Source of the DNA: Natronorubrum halalkaliphilum
GTDB lineage: Archaea; Halobacteriota; Halobacteria; Halobacteriales; Natrialbaceae
Direction: 5' to 3'
DNA length: 64,000 bases
Assembly: GCF_009834785.1 (NCBI RefSeq)
Contig: NZ_WUYX01000070.1
Span: 145,622 to 209,621, forward strand
A program made the position numbers and the translations under genes. Below are positions 43,902-52,529 of this stretch, piece by piece (within the stretch, counting starts at the first letter, position 1; each line of letters opens with the position of its first letter). The notes beneath the pieces were generated by a model that was given only the letters and a program-made list of their open reading frames with translations, did not search any database and was not told the DNA's origin.

Positions 43902-43915
43902 CAGTTAAATAAAAT
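43902..43915 (-). promoter_or_regulatory. TATA box between the two PH-domain pairs
   Basis: ATTTTATTTAACTG on the minus strand lies 19-32 bases before ATG 43883. It gives the downstream pair (copy B) its own promoter, so the duplicated pairs can be expressed separately. Confidence 0.6.
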
Positions 43916-43963
43916 CAGGGGATTCCATCAGTCAAAGCACGGACGGTCAGTATCGATCGACGA

Positions 43964-45706
43964 TCAGGTGAAGTCTACGGTGAGTCCCAGATCGTCGTCA
44001 CGAGCGCGCTCGCGCAAGGCCGACTGGAGCCGTTTGCGACCGGCCGTGTGGGCCTCACGCGCGTCCTCGAGATCGACGTCGTAGATCGTCGGCGTGCCCC
44101 AGAAGAACGTCCGCGAACTCGCCGTGTCGATGACCAGCGAGGCCAGTCCGAGCCGGCGCTGGAAGATCGATCGCCGCGTCGAGACGGTCTGGATCCGGTA
44201 GTAGGGAATCACGGTCGTTCGTCGCTGCCAGAATCCTGATCGGACGACCAGGTGGTTCTCCCCGACGAAGTAGCCGATGTGGACGTACTTCAGGTGTGCT
44301 GCCGGCGGGACCGCGACGAAGACGACCGCGGCGAAGTACCAGCCCTCGAGTGCGGTCACCTGCGCGAGTCCGAAGACGGCTGCGACGATGACGGCAGCGA
44401 CCAGGGAGTACCGAACCAGGTACCGTCGACGGGCCATCGTCGGCGGACTGCGGAACGTCGGCGTCTCGACGTCGGTGAGGTTTTCGGTGAATCGGTGGAC
44501 GCGGGACTGTTCGGCGAGCGGAACCGCCGACTGGCTACCGCCGCTGCTCTCGGGTCCGTAACCCGCCGTTTCGACCCACAGTCCGGCGTAGCCGATCAGG
44601 CGCTGGAGCGGGTTGGCGGTCACCGTCACCGACTGGACCTTTTCGACGGGGATCGACCCGCTGTAGCGCTGGAGGAGCCCGCGCTCGTAGACGAAGTCCT
44701 CGCCGGTTCGCCCGAGTTCGAAGTCGTAGTAGGTGGCGAACGTGTAGGCGACGCTCAGCAGGTAGGTGATGACGATCCCGTTGATCATCGAGACCACGGT
44801 CAGGATTCCGTAGTTCGTGGCCGTTCCCTCCCCGATCTCTTGTGGCCCGCCGACCGGCTGTGCGGTGGCCACGAGGAGGTCGATGATCGGATCGGTCGCA
44901 AGGAAGAAGACGAACAGCACGGCCGCCACGGCGGCGGGACGGAACGACGTAAAGGAGTACAGCAGGAGCTCCCGGGCCTGGAGATCGAACAGGCGTTGTC
45001 GGCGTTGCCTGTCCGGTTCGGACGCGTACGCTCGGCGCTCCGCGTCCGGTTCCTCGCCGTCGACGGGCGTCGAGTCGGGGTCGGTTCGATCGGCTCGGTC
45101 CGGTGGAACCGCCGTCGGGTCGGACGGCGTATCGGTCTCGGCACCGGAGACGGCCCCCGTTCGGTCGGCATCGCTCGAGTCCGCGTCGGGTTCGGTCGGT
45201 CGCTGTGACCCCTGCTGCTCCCCCTCGTTCGCGGACCGTTGTTTGGTCCGTCGCTGTTCTTTCACGTAGGCGGTTCGCCGACGGATCTGGTCTTGCAGCC
45301 GATTGGCTTCGGACTCGCTGACGAAGTTCAGCGACGCTTCGGTGTTGCCGCCGCCGGCGGTCTCGATCGAAACGATTGCAAGGCCGAGCAGTCGCTGCAA
45401 AACGCCCTGTCGTACGTCGACGTTCTGAATCCGGCCGTAGGGAATTTCGCGGGAGCGTCGGGCGAACACGCCGGAAGCGACGTCGAACGTGTCCGGGGTG
45501 ATGCCGTACTCGAACCGGTAGTAGTAGGCGATTCCGTAGGCCGCTCCGGCGAGGAATCCGAGCGGTGCGGCGATGGGAGACCAGGCCGGACTGATCGGAT
45601 CGAAGATCCCGCCGAGGGCGAGGACGAGCACGATCGGCACCCAGAGCCAGAGGAAACCGTACTGGATGGCGTACGTGACCGCGCTGAGTGGATGAAGTCG
45701 ATTCAT
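43964..45706 (-). CDS. YdbT-like membrane protein with bacterial-PH domains (copy A)
   Basis: The protein has 580 residues, with the same three bPH2 domains and helix pairs as copy B. Motifs are EIPYGRIQNVDVRQGVLQRLLGL, RYSGSIPVEKVQSVTVTANPLQR and RRTTVIPYYRIQTVSTRRSIFQRRLG. It differs by a longer hydrophilic Asp/Glu/Arg/Gln-rich insert (about residues 150-235; EQRRTKQRSANEGEQQGSQ) between the first domain and the second helix pair. It starts 5 bases after its YdbS partner. The C-terminal domain is the best conserved part relative to copy B. Confidence 0.85.
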   Translation of the reverse strand: MNRLHPLSAVTYAIQYGFLWLWVPIVLVLALGGIFDPISPAWSPIAAPLGFLAGAAYGIAYYYRFEYGITPDTFDVASGVFARRSREIPYGRIQNVDVRQGVLQRLLGLAIVSIETAGGGNTEASLNFVSESEANRLQDQIRRRTAYVKEQRRTKQRSANEGEQQGSQRPTEPDADSSDADRTGAVSGAETDTPSDPTAVPPDRADRTDPDSTPVDGEEPDAERRAYASEPDRQRRQRLFDLQARELLLYSFTSFRPAAVAAVLFVFFLATDPIIDLLVATAQPVGGPQEIGEGTATNYGILTVVSMINGIVITYLLSVAYTFATYYDFELGRTGEDFVYERGLLQRYSGSIPVEKVQSVTVTANPLQRLIGYAGLWVETAGYGPESSGGSQSAVPLAEQSRVHRFTENLTDVETPTFRSPPTMARRRYLVRYSLVAAVIVAAVFGLAQVTALEGWYFAAVVFVAVPPAAHLKYVHIGYFVGENHLVVRSGFWQRRTTVIPYYRIQTVSTRRSIFQRRLGLASLVIDTASSRTFFWGTPTIYDVDLEDAREAHTAGRKRLQSALRERARDDDLGLTVDFT

Positions 45707-45711
45707 AGTGG

Positions 45712-46173
45712 TTAAACTGCGTCGTCGGCTTCGCTCTCGACCGCGAGTTCGCGAAGCGTATCCTGCAGATCACGAGCCCGGTCGGGCGTCAGTCCCGGGA
45801 TTCGAACGTCCGCGTTCCGCGAGCCGGCCGTGTAGACGACCACGCTCGAGAGGCCGAGCGCGCGTTCGATGGGGCCGAACTGCGTGTCGACGTGCTGGAC
45901 GCGAACGAACGGGACGGCCGTCTCGACGAACGTCACGACGCCGCGTTCCAGATAGAGCGCGTCGTTTTGCAGTTCGAACTGCCAGACCTGGTAGAGCCGG
46001 ACGGCGTAGGCGATTCCCAGGACGAGGCCGACGGCGACGACGCCGGCGATGACCGCCGTCGGAACGTCGGCGAGCCACTGATCGACGCCCGCGAGAACGA
46101 CGCCCAGAACGATCGCTGTGATCGCCCCCTGGGCGATCCAGAGCAGCCTGATTCGGGGGTGAAGCGATTCCAT
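45712..46173 (-). CDS. YdbS-like PH-domain membrane protein (copy A)
   Basis: The protein has 153 residues from ATG 46173 (MESLHPRIRLL), which matches the start of copy B and lies at leaderless distance from the TATA box. An ATG two codons earlier is also present. It has two N-terminal helices and one bPH2 domain (GVVTFVETAVPFVRVQHVD). It is the first gene of the four-gene cluster. Confidence 0.87.
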   Translation of the reverse strand: MESLHPRIRLLWIAQGAITAIVLGVVLAGVDQWLADVPTAVIAGVVAVGLVLGIAYAVRLYQVWQFELQNDALYLERGVVTFVETAVPFVRVQHVDTQFGPIERALGLSSVVVYTAGSRNADVRIPGLTPDRARDLQDTLRELAVESEADDAV

Positions 46174-46196
46174 ACGCATATCCTATCAGGAACGCA

Positions 46197-46203
46197 GGAT
46201 AAA
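46197..46203 (-). promoter_or_regulatory. TATA box of the PH-domain cluster
   Basis: TTTATCC on the minus strand lies 24-30 bases upstream of ATG 46173, deciding between the two in-frame ATGs in favour of 46173. Confidence 0.6.
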
Positions 46204-46302
46204 GCTGCGGTTCCGATGGCGGTGCTGGGGTTGACCGGACCGACGGTGAAACTGAACGGGACGCCACCAGTGCTCTACAGCGTTTGGTACCGTCTCAAAC
46301 CG

Positions 46303-46557
46303 TCACGACTCGTACTCCTCGTACTCGTCGGGCGTGTACGTCGACAGTTCGAGGGCGTGAATGTCCGTCGTCATGTGATCGCCGAGCGCGTCGTAGACCG
46401 CCTGGTGTTGCTGGACCAGCGGGAGCCCGTCGAACTCGGGCGAGATAACGGTCGCCGCGAGGTGGTCGTCATCGTGTTCGTCGCGTGCGTGTGTCACGGT
46501 CGCCTCCGCGTCTTCGAGGTCCGCTTCGATGAGCTCCTCGATATCGGCTAACTCCAT
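46303..46557 (-). CDS. BolA family protein
   Basis: The protein has 84 residues from ATG 46557 (MELADIEELIEADL). The class II KH-like BolA fold is suggested by DAEATVTHARDEHDDDHLAATVI and QQHQAVYDALGDHMTTDIHALEL, which contain the helix and invariant His of BolA. BolA proteins partner monothiol glutaredoxins in Fe-S and iron regulation. No glutaredoxin gene is adjacent. Confidence 0.85.
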   Translation of the reverse strand: MELADIEELIEADLEDAEATVTHARDEHDDDHLAATVISPEFDGLPLVQQHQAVYDALGDHMTTDIHALELSTYTPDEYEEYES

Positions 46558-46658
46558 ACTCGAGTGGTCGGGCGCTCGCGGCAAAAACGCCGCGGTCCCG
46601 GTCGGTAACGAACACCGACGGCAAACGTTTCCACACCCACACGGCCGCAGTCGTCGCG

Positions 46659-46664
46659 TTTATA
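46659..46664 (+). promoter_or_regulatory. TATA box of the 46689 gene
   Basis: TTTATA lies 25-30 bases before ATG 46689, ideal leaderless spacing. Confidence 0.7.
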
Positions 46665-46688
46665 CTGGTATAGCCCGCTGTCGAGAGT

Positions 46689-47195
46689 ATGTCACTGGCA
46701 GCTGAAACCCGTCGTGCCGCCGAGTCGCATCCGTTCCTCGTCGCGGCACTTCGAGCGGGCGTCGTCAACTACACCGCCGCTGCCCGGTTTCTCGAGGGCG
46801 AGGGCGACGTCCAAGGCGAGACCGACGCCATCGCGACGGCACTGCGCCGGTACGCCGAGGAGTTGCCGGACTACGAGCGCGAGTCGCGCGACGTTCGCGT
46901 CAGAATGGAGAGCGGCATCGGATCGGTCGAGTCCGGGGCGGCCGACGCGCTGCTCTCCGTCGGCGGGACTGCCTTCGGCCCGACGGACGGCGACCGAACG
47001 GCCATCGTCGCGACCGGCGCCGTCGATGCGACCGCGCTCGGGGACACGCTGCGGCGATTGTCACTCGCGGATATCTCGCCGCACGCAGCGGCGGTCGACG
47101 CCGAATCGATGATTGTCGTCGTCGACCGACTCGAGGGGGCGAATGCCGTCCGAGCGGTCGAGAGTGCGCTCGAGAACGTCCGGCAAAGGACGTAG
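46689..47195 (+). CDS. conserved cytosolic protein (DUF7523-like), possible ACT-like C-terminal domain
   Basis: The protein has 168 residues. The N-terminal half (ETRRAAESHPFLVAALRAGVVNYTAAARFL) is helical and resembles a wHTH. The C-terminal half (RTAIVATGAVDATALGDTLRRLSLADISPHAAAVDAESMIVVVDRL) has a beta-alpha-beta-beta order like an ACT domain. I recall this haloarchaeal family as DUF7523, not checked. A ligand-sensing regulatory role is possible. Confidence 0.65.
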   Translation: MSLAAETRRAAESHPFLVAALRAGVVNYTAAARFLEGEGDVQGETDAIATALRRYAEELPDYERESRDVRVRMESGIGSVESGAADALLSVGGTAFGPTDGDRTAIVATGAVDATALGDTLRRLSLADISPHAAAVDAESMIVVVDRLEGANAVRAVESALENVRQRT

Positions 47196-47285
47196 CCGTT
47201 CGCAGGCGAAACGGTTACTGATGGGGCGACCCGCCAGTCGCGCGCTGAAGATATTTACAGCGTCGCTGACATTGTTCCGATAGCA

Positions 47286-48149
47286 ATGTCATCGTCGACT
47301 TCCGATCTGGAGCCGCCGGAGCTGACCGCGGACGACCTGCTCGTGCTCGAGGACCCGAACTTCACCCCTGAAACCGTCGCCATCGTCACCGGTGCGGCCT
47401 CGGGCATCGGCGAGGCGCTGTCGGTCGCGCTCGCGGTGAACGGCCTGACCGTCGTCGGTGCCGATATCGACGAGGAGGGTCTCGAGGCCACGGCGTCGAC
47501 GGTCGAATCGTTCGATCCGTCAGGACGGTACGTCTCGGTGCCGACGGATCTGACCGACGACGGCGACGTCGAGGCGGTCGTGGAGGCTGCCGCCGAGGAG
47601 GGAACCCTCTCGGTCGTCGCCAACATCGCCGGGATCCAACACATCGATTCCATCGCGGAGTTCCCGGTGGAACAGTACGATCTGCTGCAGTCGGTGATGG
47701 TCAGAGCGCCGTTCCTGCTCGCGAAACACGCCATGCCCCACATCGAGAATAGCGGCGACGGCACGGGAGCCATCGCGAACATGTCCTCCGTCCACGGCCA
47801 CTACGCCACAAAGGACAAGGCACCGTACATCACGGCCAAACACGCGCTAAGCGGGTTGACGAAGTCGATCGCTGCCGAAGGTGGTGGTCACGTACGCGGG
47901 TTCAGCGTCAGCGTCGGGTACGTGCTGACGCCGCTGATGGTCGACCAGATCGCCGATACGGCGGCGAAACGCGGGATACCCGAGGCCGAGGTCGTCGAAA
48001 ACGTGATGCTCGGTCCCGCTCGTTCCAACGAGATGATGACGCCCGCGGAAGTCGCGAACCTTTTCGTCTTCGGCTTCTCCCGGCATGCAAACCACCTCAA
48101 CGGCGGTGATCTCCTCTTCGACGGAGGCTACACGACTACCTATGAGTGA
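47286..48149 (+). CDS. bdhA: SDR-family dehydrogenase, probably 3-hydroxybutyrate dehydrogenase
   Basis: The protein has 287 residues. The cofactor motif is TGAASGIG (35-42), followed by the acidic NAD-selective ADIDEEG, NIAGIQ, the catalytic Ser in ANMSSVHGHYA and YITAKHALSG (Y181, K185). These residues and the loop order resemble 3-hydroxybutyrate dehydrogenases (SVHG / PYITAKH). Its stop overlaps the patatin-like gene start by 8 bases. In Haloferax mediterranei a patatin-like PHA depolymerase gene neighbours bdhA, so the pair here is likely to mobilise polyhydroxyalkanoate. Product and pathway are inferred; the fold is certain. Confidence 0.8.
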   Translation: MSSSTSDLEPPELTADDLLVLEDPNFTPETVAIVTGAASGIGEALSVALAVNGLTVVGADIDEEGLEATASTVESFDPSGRYVSVPTDLTDDGDVEAVVEAAAEEGTLSVVANIAGIQHIDSIAEFPVEQYDLLQSVMVRAPFLLAKHAMPHIENSGDGTGAIANMSSVHGHYATKDKAPYITAKHALSGLTKSIAAEGGGHVRGFSVSVGYVLTPLMVDQIADTAAKRGIPEAEVVENVMLGPARSNEMMTPAEVANLFVFGFSRHANHLNGGDLLFDGGYTTTYE

Positions 48150-49227
48150 GACGAACGACGACGCGGAGCAACCTGAGTCGACGGAGAGACCGACCCCGAA
48201 CCCCTGCTCGGATGACGGGGAACCCGACTCCGATGGGGTGACGCAGGTCGCGATCGCGTGTCAGGGTGGCGGCAGTCACACCGCGTTCACCGCCGGCGCG
48301 CTCCGGGAACTCCTCTCGGCGGCCGACTGGGAAGAGGAGTTCGAACTGGTCGGCATCAGCGGCACCTCCGGAGGCGCGTTCAACGCCCTCGCGGTCTGGT
48401 ACGGCCTCGTTACCGGCGACGAGGCGAAGGCGATCGACCTGCTCGAGCGCATCTGGTCCGATATGGCCGCGAGTGACTACCCCGATATGGTCGTCAACCA
48501 GTGGGTCTCGCTGCTCTCGCGGTTCCAGAGCGAAGGGGTTGGAATCCCGAACGTCAGTCCGTACTACTCGCCGGGATCCGACTGGGGCCAGCAGCGGATC
48601 GTCGACATTCTCGAGCGCCACATCGAGTTCGAGAATATTCCGGCCCTCTGTGCGTACGAGGAACCGGAGCTCGTCGTCGGGACGGTCAACGTCAACGACG
48701 GGGCCTTCGAGACCTTCACCAACGAGGACGTCACCGCCGACGCGGTTCTCGCTTCGGCAGCGATTCCGACGCTCTTCGAGGCGGTCGAGATCGACGGCGA
48801 AAGCCACTGGGACGGGCTGTTCTCGCAGAACCCGCCGGTCAAAGACCTTATGTCGGTACCCGGCGACCGAACGCCCGACGAATTATGGGTGATTCAGATC
48901 AACCCACAAGAGCGGGAGGGGACGCCGACTCGACTGCCCGAGATCACCGACCGACGGAACGAACTCGCGGGCAACATCTCGCTGAATCAGGAACTGCGGA
49001 CCATCGAGCGGATCAACGAGTGGATCGAGGACGGTCACTTCGACCACCCCGAGTACACGCAGACGACGATCCGACGGCTCCAGCTACGGGGGTATCATCA
49101 CTCGACCAAACTCGACCGCGATCCCGACTTCCTCGAGGAGTTGATCGAGCACGGCGCACAGGAGGGCGCAGCGTTTCTCGAGGGATTGAACCTCGAGGAC
49201 GACGTGGAGTACCCTGCCCGGCAGTGA
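48142..49227 (+). CDS. patatin-like phospholipase/PHA depolymerase (PhaZ type)
   Basis: The protein has 361 residues from ATG 48142. The patatin core has the oxyanion segment CQGGGSHTAFTAGAL (about 40-54), the nucleophile GTSGG (S76), and the catalytic Asp in HWDGLFSQNPP (D224). The TADAVLASAAIPTLFEAV stretch is typical of patatin-like proteins. A 33-residue acidic N-terminus precedes the core. Adjacent to a 3-hydroxybutyrate dehydrogenase-like gene, it resembles PhaZh1-type native PHA-granule depolymerases. A simple phospholipase role is also possible. Confidence 0.82.
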   Translation: MSETNDDAEQPESTERPTPNPCSDDGEPDSDGVTQVAIACQGGGSHTAFTAGALRELLSAADWEEEFELVGISGTSGGAFNALAVWYGLVTGDEAKAIDLLERIWSDMAASDYPDMVVNQWVSLLSRFQSEGVGIPNVSPYYSPGSDWGQQRIVDILERHIEFENIPALCAYEEPELVVGTVNVNDGAFETFTNEDVTADAVLASAAIPTLFEAVEIDGESHWDGLFSQNPPVKDLMSVPGDRTPDELWVIQINPQEREGTPTRLPEITDRRNELAGNISLNQELRTIERINEWIEDGHFDHPEYTQTTIRRLQLRGYHHSTKLDRDPDFLEELIEHGAQEGAAFLEGLNLEDDVEYPARQ

Positions 49228-49246
49228 AGCGGGGAGCGCGGACGAA

Positions 49247-49537
49247 CTACGCGTTACCGCCGTGTTGGCGGTACCAAATCTGTTCGCCGACCGGCGACTC
49301 GTGGTCAGCGATGTCCAGTCTGCTGACGAAGAGGTCTCTGATAGCGACCGTGACGACGAGTTCGACGGTCTCACCACTCTCCGTTTCGACGGTGACCACG
49401 CAGTGTCCGTCTCGGTCATCGATTCCCCGGATCGTTCCGACCGACCAGCGTTCGATGTCGTGGGTCGGTTTACGAGCGTGGATGCGGTCGTGGGTCACAG
49501 TCGATCGACGGCCAGCAGAACCGTATAGCTCCCCCAT
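49247..49537 (-). CDS. small conserved protein, unknown function
   Basis: The protein has 96 residues from ATG 49537 (MGELYGSAGRRS). HARKPTHDIERWSVGTIRGIDDRDGHCVVTVE suggests a small OB-like or SH3-like beta barrel, followed by TESGETVELVVTVAIRDLF and a terminal GEQIWYRQHGG. It is convergent with the patatin gene (20 bases apart) and divergent from cysS. No function recognised. Confidence 0.6.
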   Translation of the reverse strand: MGELYGSAGRRSTVTHDRIHARKPTHDIERWSVGTIRGIDDRDGHCVVTVETESGETVELVVTVAIRDLFVSRLDIADHESPVGEQIWYRQHGGNA

Positions 49538-49592
49538 GCTCGCTGTCTCACTGTTCCCGGATCGCCTCGGCCCCTTCGAACTATTGACAGCG

Positions 49593-49612
49593 TTTAACTG
49601 GAGGCCGGAGGT
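49593..49612 (+). promoter_or_regulatory. TATA-like box and purine-rich leader of cysS
   Basis: TTTAAC (49593-49598) lies 26-31 bases before ATG 49624. GGAGGCCGGAGGT (49600-49612) lies between, resembling a Shine-Dalgarno element but too far (12-24 bases) for certain use. Confidence 0.4.
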
Positions 49613-49623
49613 AGACGTACCCA

Positions 49624-51120
49624 ATGACCCTACACGTGACGAACACGTTGACGGGCGAGAAAGAGCCGTTCGAGCCACGGGACCCCGAGAACGTCTTGCT
49701 CTACTACTGTGGCCTGACGGTTTCGGATCCGCCCCACCTGGGCCACGCGCGGTCGTGGGTCCACGTCGACGTCATGCACCGCTGGCTCGAGTACCTCGGC
49801 TACGACGTGCGTCACGTCGAGAACTTCACCGATATCAATGAGAAGATCGTCGCCCGCGTGGGCGAAGACGACCTCGGTGAGGACGAGGCGGACGTCGCGG
49901 AGACGTACATCGAACGGACCCTTTCGGACATGCGCGCGCTCAACCTCCTGCGGGCCGAGGTCTATCCGCGCGTCTCCGAACACGTCCCCGAGATCGTCGA
50001 CCTCGTCGAGACGCTGATCGAGAAGGGCTACGCCTACGAGTCCAACGGCTCGGTCTACTTCGACGTTACCAGCTTCGACGAGTACGGCAAACTCTCGAAC
50101 CAGGAACTCGAGGAGATCGAATCCCAGGGCGATCCGGACGAGCGCTCGGAGAAGCGCAACCCGGCGGACTTCGCGCTCTGGAAGGCCGGCGGCGTCGACG
50201 AAGCGGCGATCGAAGAACACCGCCACGAGGGCGCTGCCGACGCCGAACACGCCTGCGAAACGGCCCAAACGTGGGAGTCGCCGTGGGGCGAGGGCCGTCC
50301 GGGCTGGCACATCGAATGCTCGGCGATGAGCATGACCCATCTCGACGAGACGCTGGATCTCCACGTCGGCGGGCGCGACCTCGTCTTTCCCCACCACGAA
50401 AACGAGATCGCCCAGTCCGAAGCCGCAACCGACCAGCGCTTTGCAAACTACTGGCTCCACTGCGAACTGTTCCAGATGGACGACGAGAAGATGTCCTCGA
50501 GTCTCGGCAACTTCGTCACCGTCGAAGCGGGCGTCGACCAGCTGGGAACGAACGTCCTGCGGACGTTCCTGACGGCCGGGTCGTACAACAGCAAACAGCT
50601 CTATTCGGACGAGACAATCGCCGAGGCCGAAGAGCGATGGGATCGACTCGAGCGCGCCTACGACGCGGCCGTCGAGGCGCTGGATTCGCCGGACGCCCGG
50701 ACGAAGGTCGAAGACGAGTCGCTGCGCGCCGACGTCGACGAGGCTCGCGAGTCGTTCGTCGCGGCGATGAACGACGATTTCAACACGCGCGAGGCGCAGT
50801 CGGCGCTGCTGTCGGTCGCGACGGCGATCAACGCCCACCTCGAGGACCGCGAGGAGTACGACTATCGCGGGCTCCGAACCGCCGTCGAGACGCTCGAGGA
50901 ACTCGGTGCCGTCCTCGGACTCTCCTTCGTCGGCGAGACGACGGGGACAGCCGACCTCGCTGGCGACGTCGTCGACCTCGTGCTCAACGTGCGCGAACAG
51001 GAGCGCGATGCGGGCAACTACGACCGGGCCGACCAGTTGCGCGACGAACTCGAGGCGCTGGGCATCGAGATTCAGGATACGGACGACGGCGCGAGCTATC
51101 GGCTCCCGTCCGGCGAGTAG
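49624..51120 (+). CDS. cysS: cysteinyl-tRNA synthetase (CysRS)
   Basis: The protein has 498 residues. The class I HIGH motif is HLGH (H38-H41), preceded by the zinc ligand C29 (LYYCGLTVSD). EKMSSSLGNF (around residue 289) is a KMSKS-type motif. WHIECSAMS and HVGGRDLVFPHHENEIAQSEA match CysRS precisely. The C-terminal anticodon-binding domain ends with LRDELEALGIEIQDTDDG. It contains an internal insert at about 140-220 (DERSEKRNPADFALWKAGG onward) that is usual in haloarchaeal CysRS. Confidence 0.98.
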   Translation: MTLHVTNTLTGEKEPFEPRDPENVLLYYCGLTVSDPPHLGHARSWVHVDVMHRWLEYLGYDVRHVENFTDINEKIVARVGEDDLGEDEADVAETYIERTLSDMRALNLLRAEVYPRVSEHVPEIVDLVETLIEKGYAYESNGSVYFDVTSFDEYGKLSNQELEEIESQGDPDERSEKRNPADFALWKAGGVDEAAIEEHRHEGAADAEHACETAQTWESPWGEGRPGWHIECSAMSMTHLDETLDLHVGGRDLVFPHHENEIAQSEAATDQRFANYWLHCELFQMDDEKMSSSLGNFVTVEAGVDQLGTNVLRTFLTAGSYNSKQLYSDETIAEAEERWDRLERAYDAAVEALDSPDARTKVEDESLRADVDEARESFVAAMNDDFNTREAQSALLSVATAINAHLEDREEYDYRGLRTAVETLEELGAVLGLSFVGETTGTADLAGDVVDLVLNVREQERDAGNYDRADQLRDELEALGIEIQDTDDGASYRLPSGE

Positions 51121-51204
51121 TCGAACGGCTTGGACTTTATTCCGTGTCGATCGATTTCGAGGCTGGCAATACAGTTCAAGTACCGTGAGTTCGTGGTTCG
51201 GGTA

Positions 51205-52374
51205 ATGGCCCCCACCAACTCGTTCGTCGGCGCTGGATTCGACGCACTGCCTGCACGCGTCGCGATCCTCGACGGCGACGGGGAAATCGTCTACACGAAT
51301 CAGTCGTGGGAGTCGTTCGGTACTGCGGCGGGGATCGCCCCCGATTCGGGCGGCGTCGGTACGAACTATCTCTCGGTCTGTGACGGCAGTACGGATCAGG
51401 ACGGCACCGAAGCCGCGGAGGGGATCCGAGCCGTCGCCGCCGGCGAACGGGAAGCGTTCTCCTTCGAGTACCCCTGTCACGGGCCGTCGGAAGAAGGGTG
51501 GTACATGATGGAAGCGACACCGTACACCCACGAGCAGGAGGAGTACGTCCTCGTGATGCACGTCGATATTACGGAGCGGCGACTCCTCGAGCGGCAGGCC
51601 CGCGACCAGGCCGAGCAGATGGAAGCGTTCGCGACGTTGCTCTCGCACGATCTCCGGAATCCCCTCGCGGTCGCGATGGCACAGTCACAGTCGCTCGAGG
51701 CGGCCGAGATCGACTGCGGATCGGCGATCGGTGACGGGACGGATTCGGTCGGATCGACGTTGTGCTCGTCGCTCGAGCGGATGGAAACCATCATCGACGA
51801 CGCACTGGTACTCGTCAAGACGGAAGCTGTCGACCGACCCAGCGCGGTCCAACTGACGACGGCAGTCGAGAACGCGTGGTCGCATGTCCGGACGGACGAC
51901 GCTACCCTGTCTGTCGTCTCGCCGATGACGGTTCACGCGGATCCGTCGCTACTCGGACATCTCCTCGAGAACCTCTTTCGCAACGCTGTGGAGCACGCTG
52001 GCGAGGGCTCGGCGATCGAGATCGGTCCGCTCGAGGCTCAGGCCGCAGCCGAAACGGGAACCGAGTGGGCCGGCGAATCGACGGGTCGTCCGGTCACCGA
52101 CGGAACGGGAGACCGATCCGGTATCGAGGGGTTTTACGTTCAAGACGATGGCGCGGGCATTCCGCCGTCGGATCGCGAGCGAATATTCGAGTCGGGCTAC
52201 ACGACCGACGCCGGCGGTTCCGGCTTCGGACTCGCAATCGTCAACCGTGTCGTCGACGCCCACGACTGGACGGTCAGCGTGACCGATGCCGAGGACGGTG
52301 GGGCGCGGTTCGAACTTCGCGACATGATCGCGTTCGATCAGTCTCGGACGGATCGACGTCCGCCACACGACTGA
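51205..52374 (+). CDS. PAS-domain histidine kinase
   Basis: The protein has 389 residues from ATG 51205. The N-terminal PAS/PAC domain (about 15-125) has ARVAILDGDGEIVYTNQSWESFG and TPYTHEQEEYVLVMHVDITERR. The phosphoacceptor H148 sits in FATLLSHDLRNPLAVA. The ATP-binding core has N255/N259 (LLENLFRNAVEHAG), DDGAGIPPSDRERIF and GGSGFGLAIVNRVV. There is no transmembrane helix or signal, so it senses a cytosolic signal. No response regulator is adjacent, which is common in haloarchaea. Input ligand unknown. Confidence 0.92.
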   Translation: MAPTNSFVGAGFDALPARVAILDGDGEIVYTNQSWESFGTAAGIAPDSGGVGTNYLSVCDGSTDQDGTEAAEGIRAVAAGEREAFSFEYPCHGPSEEGWYMMEATPYTHEQEEYVLVMHVDITERRLLERQARDQAEQMEAFATLLSHDLRNPLAVAMAQSQSLEAAEIDCGSAIGDGTDSVGSTLCSSLERMETIIDDALVLVKTEAVDRPSAVQLTTAVENAWSHVRTDDATLSVVSPMTVHADPSLLGHLLENLFRNAVEHAGEGSAIEIGPLEAQAAAETGTEWAGESTGRPVTDGTGDRSGIEGFYVQDDGAGIPPSDRERIFESGYTTDAGGSGFGLAIVNRVVDAHDWTVSVTDAEDGGARFELRDMIAFDQSRTDRRPPHD

Positions 52375-52495
52375 AGTGGGCTTGTAACCGTCGAACAGTT
52401 CGTGTCAGTGTGTGGCAATTATCGGCCGATACTCACTCGAGTGGCCGTGTTCAGGCCGTCTACAGCGTATTCCGTACCGTGACAATCATCACGAA

Positions 52496-52504
52496 CTTTA
52501 TTGG
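52496..52504 (+). promoter_or_regulatory. TATA box of the DUF6517 lipoprotein gene
   Basis: CTTTATTGG lies 26-34 bases before ATG 52530, consistent with a leaderless transcript. Confidence 0.55.
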
Positions 52505-52529
52505 TTAGAGTACGGTCGACCAGCATAGT

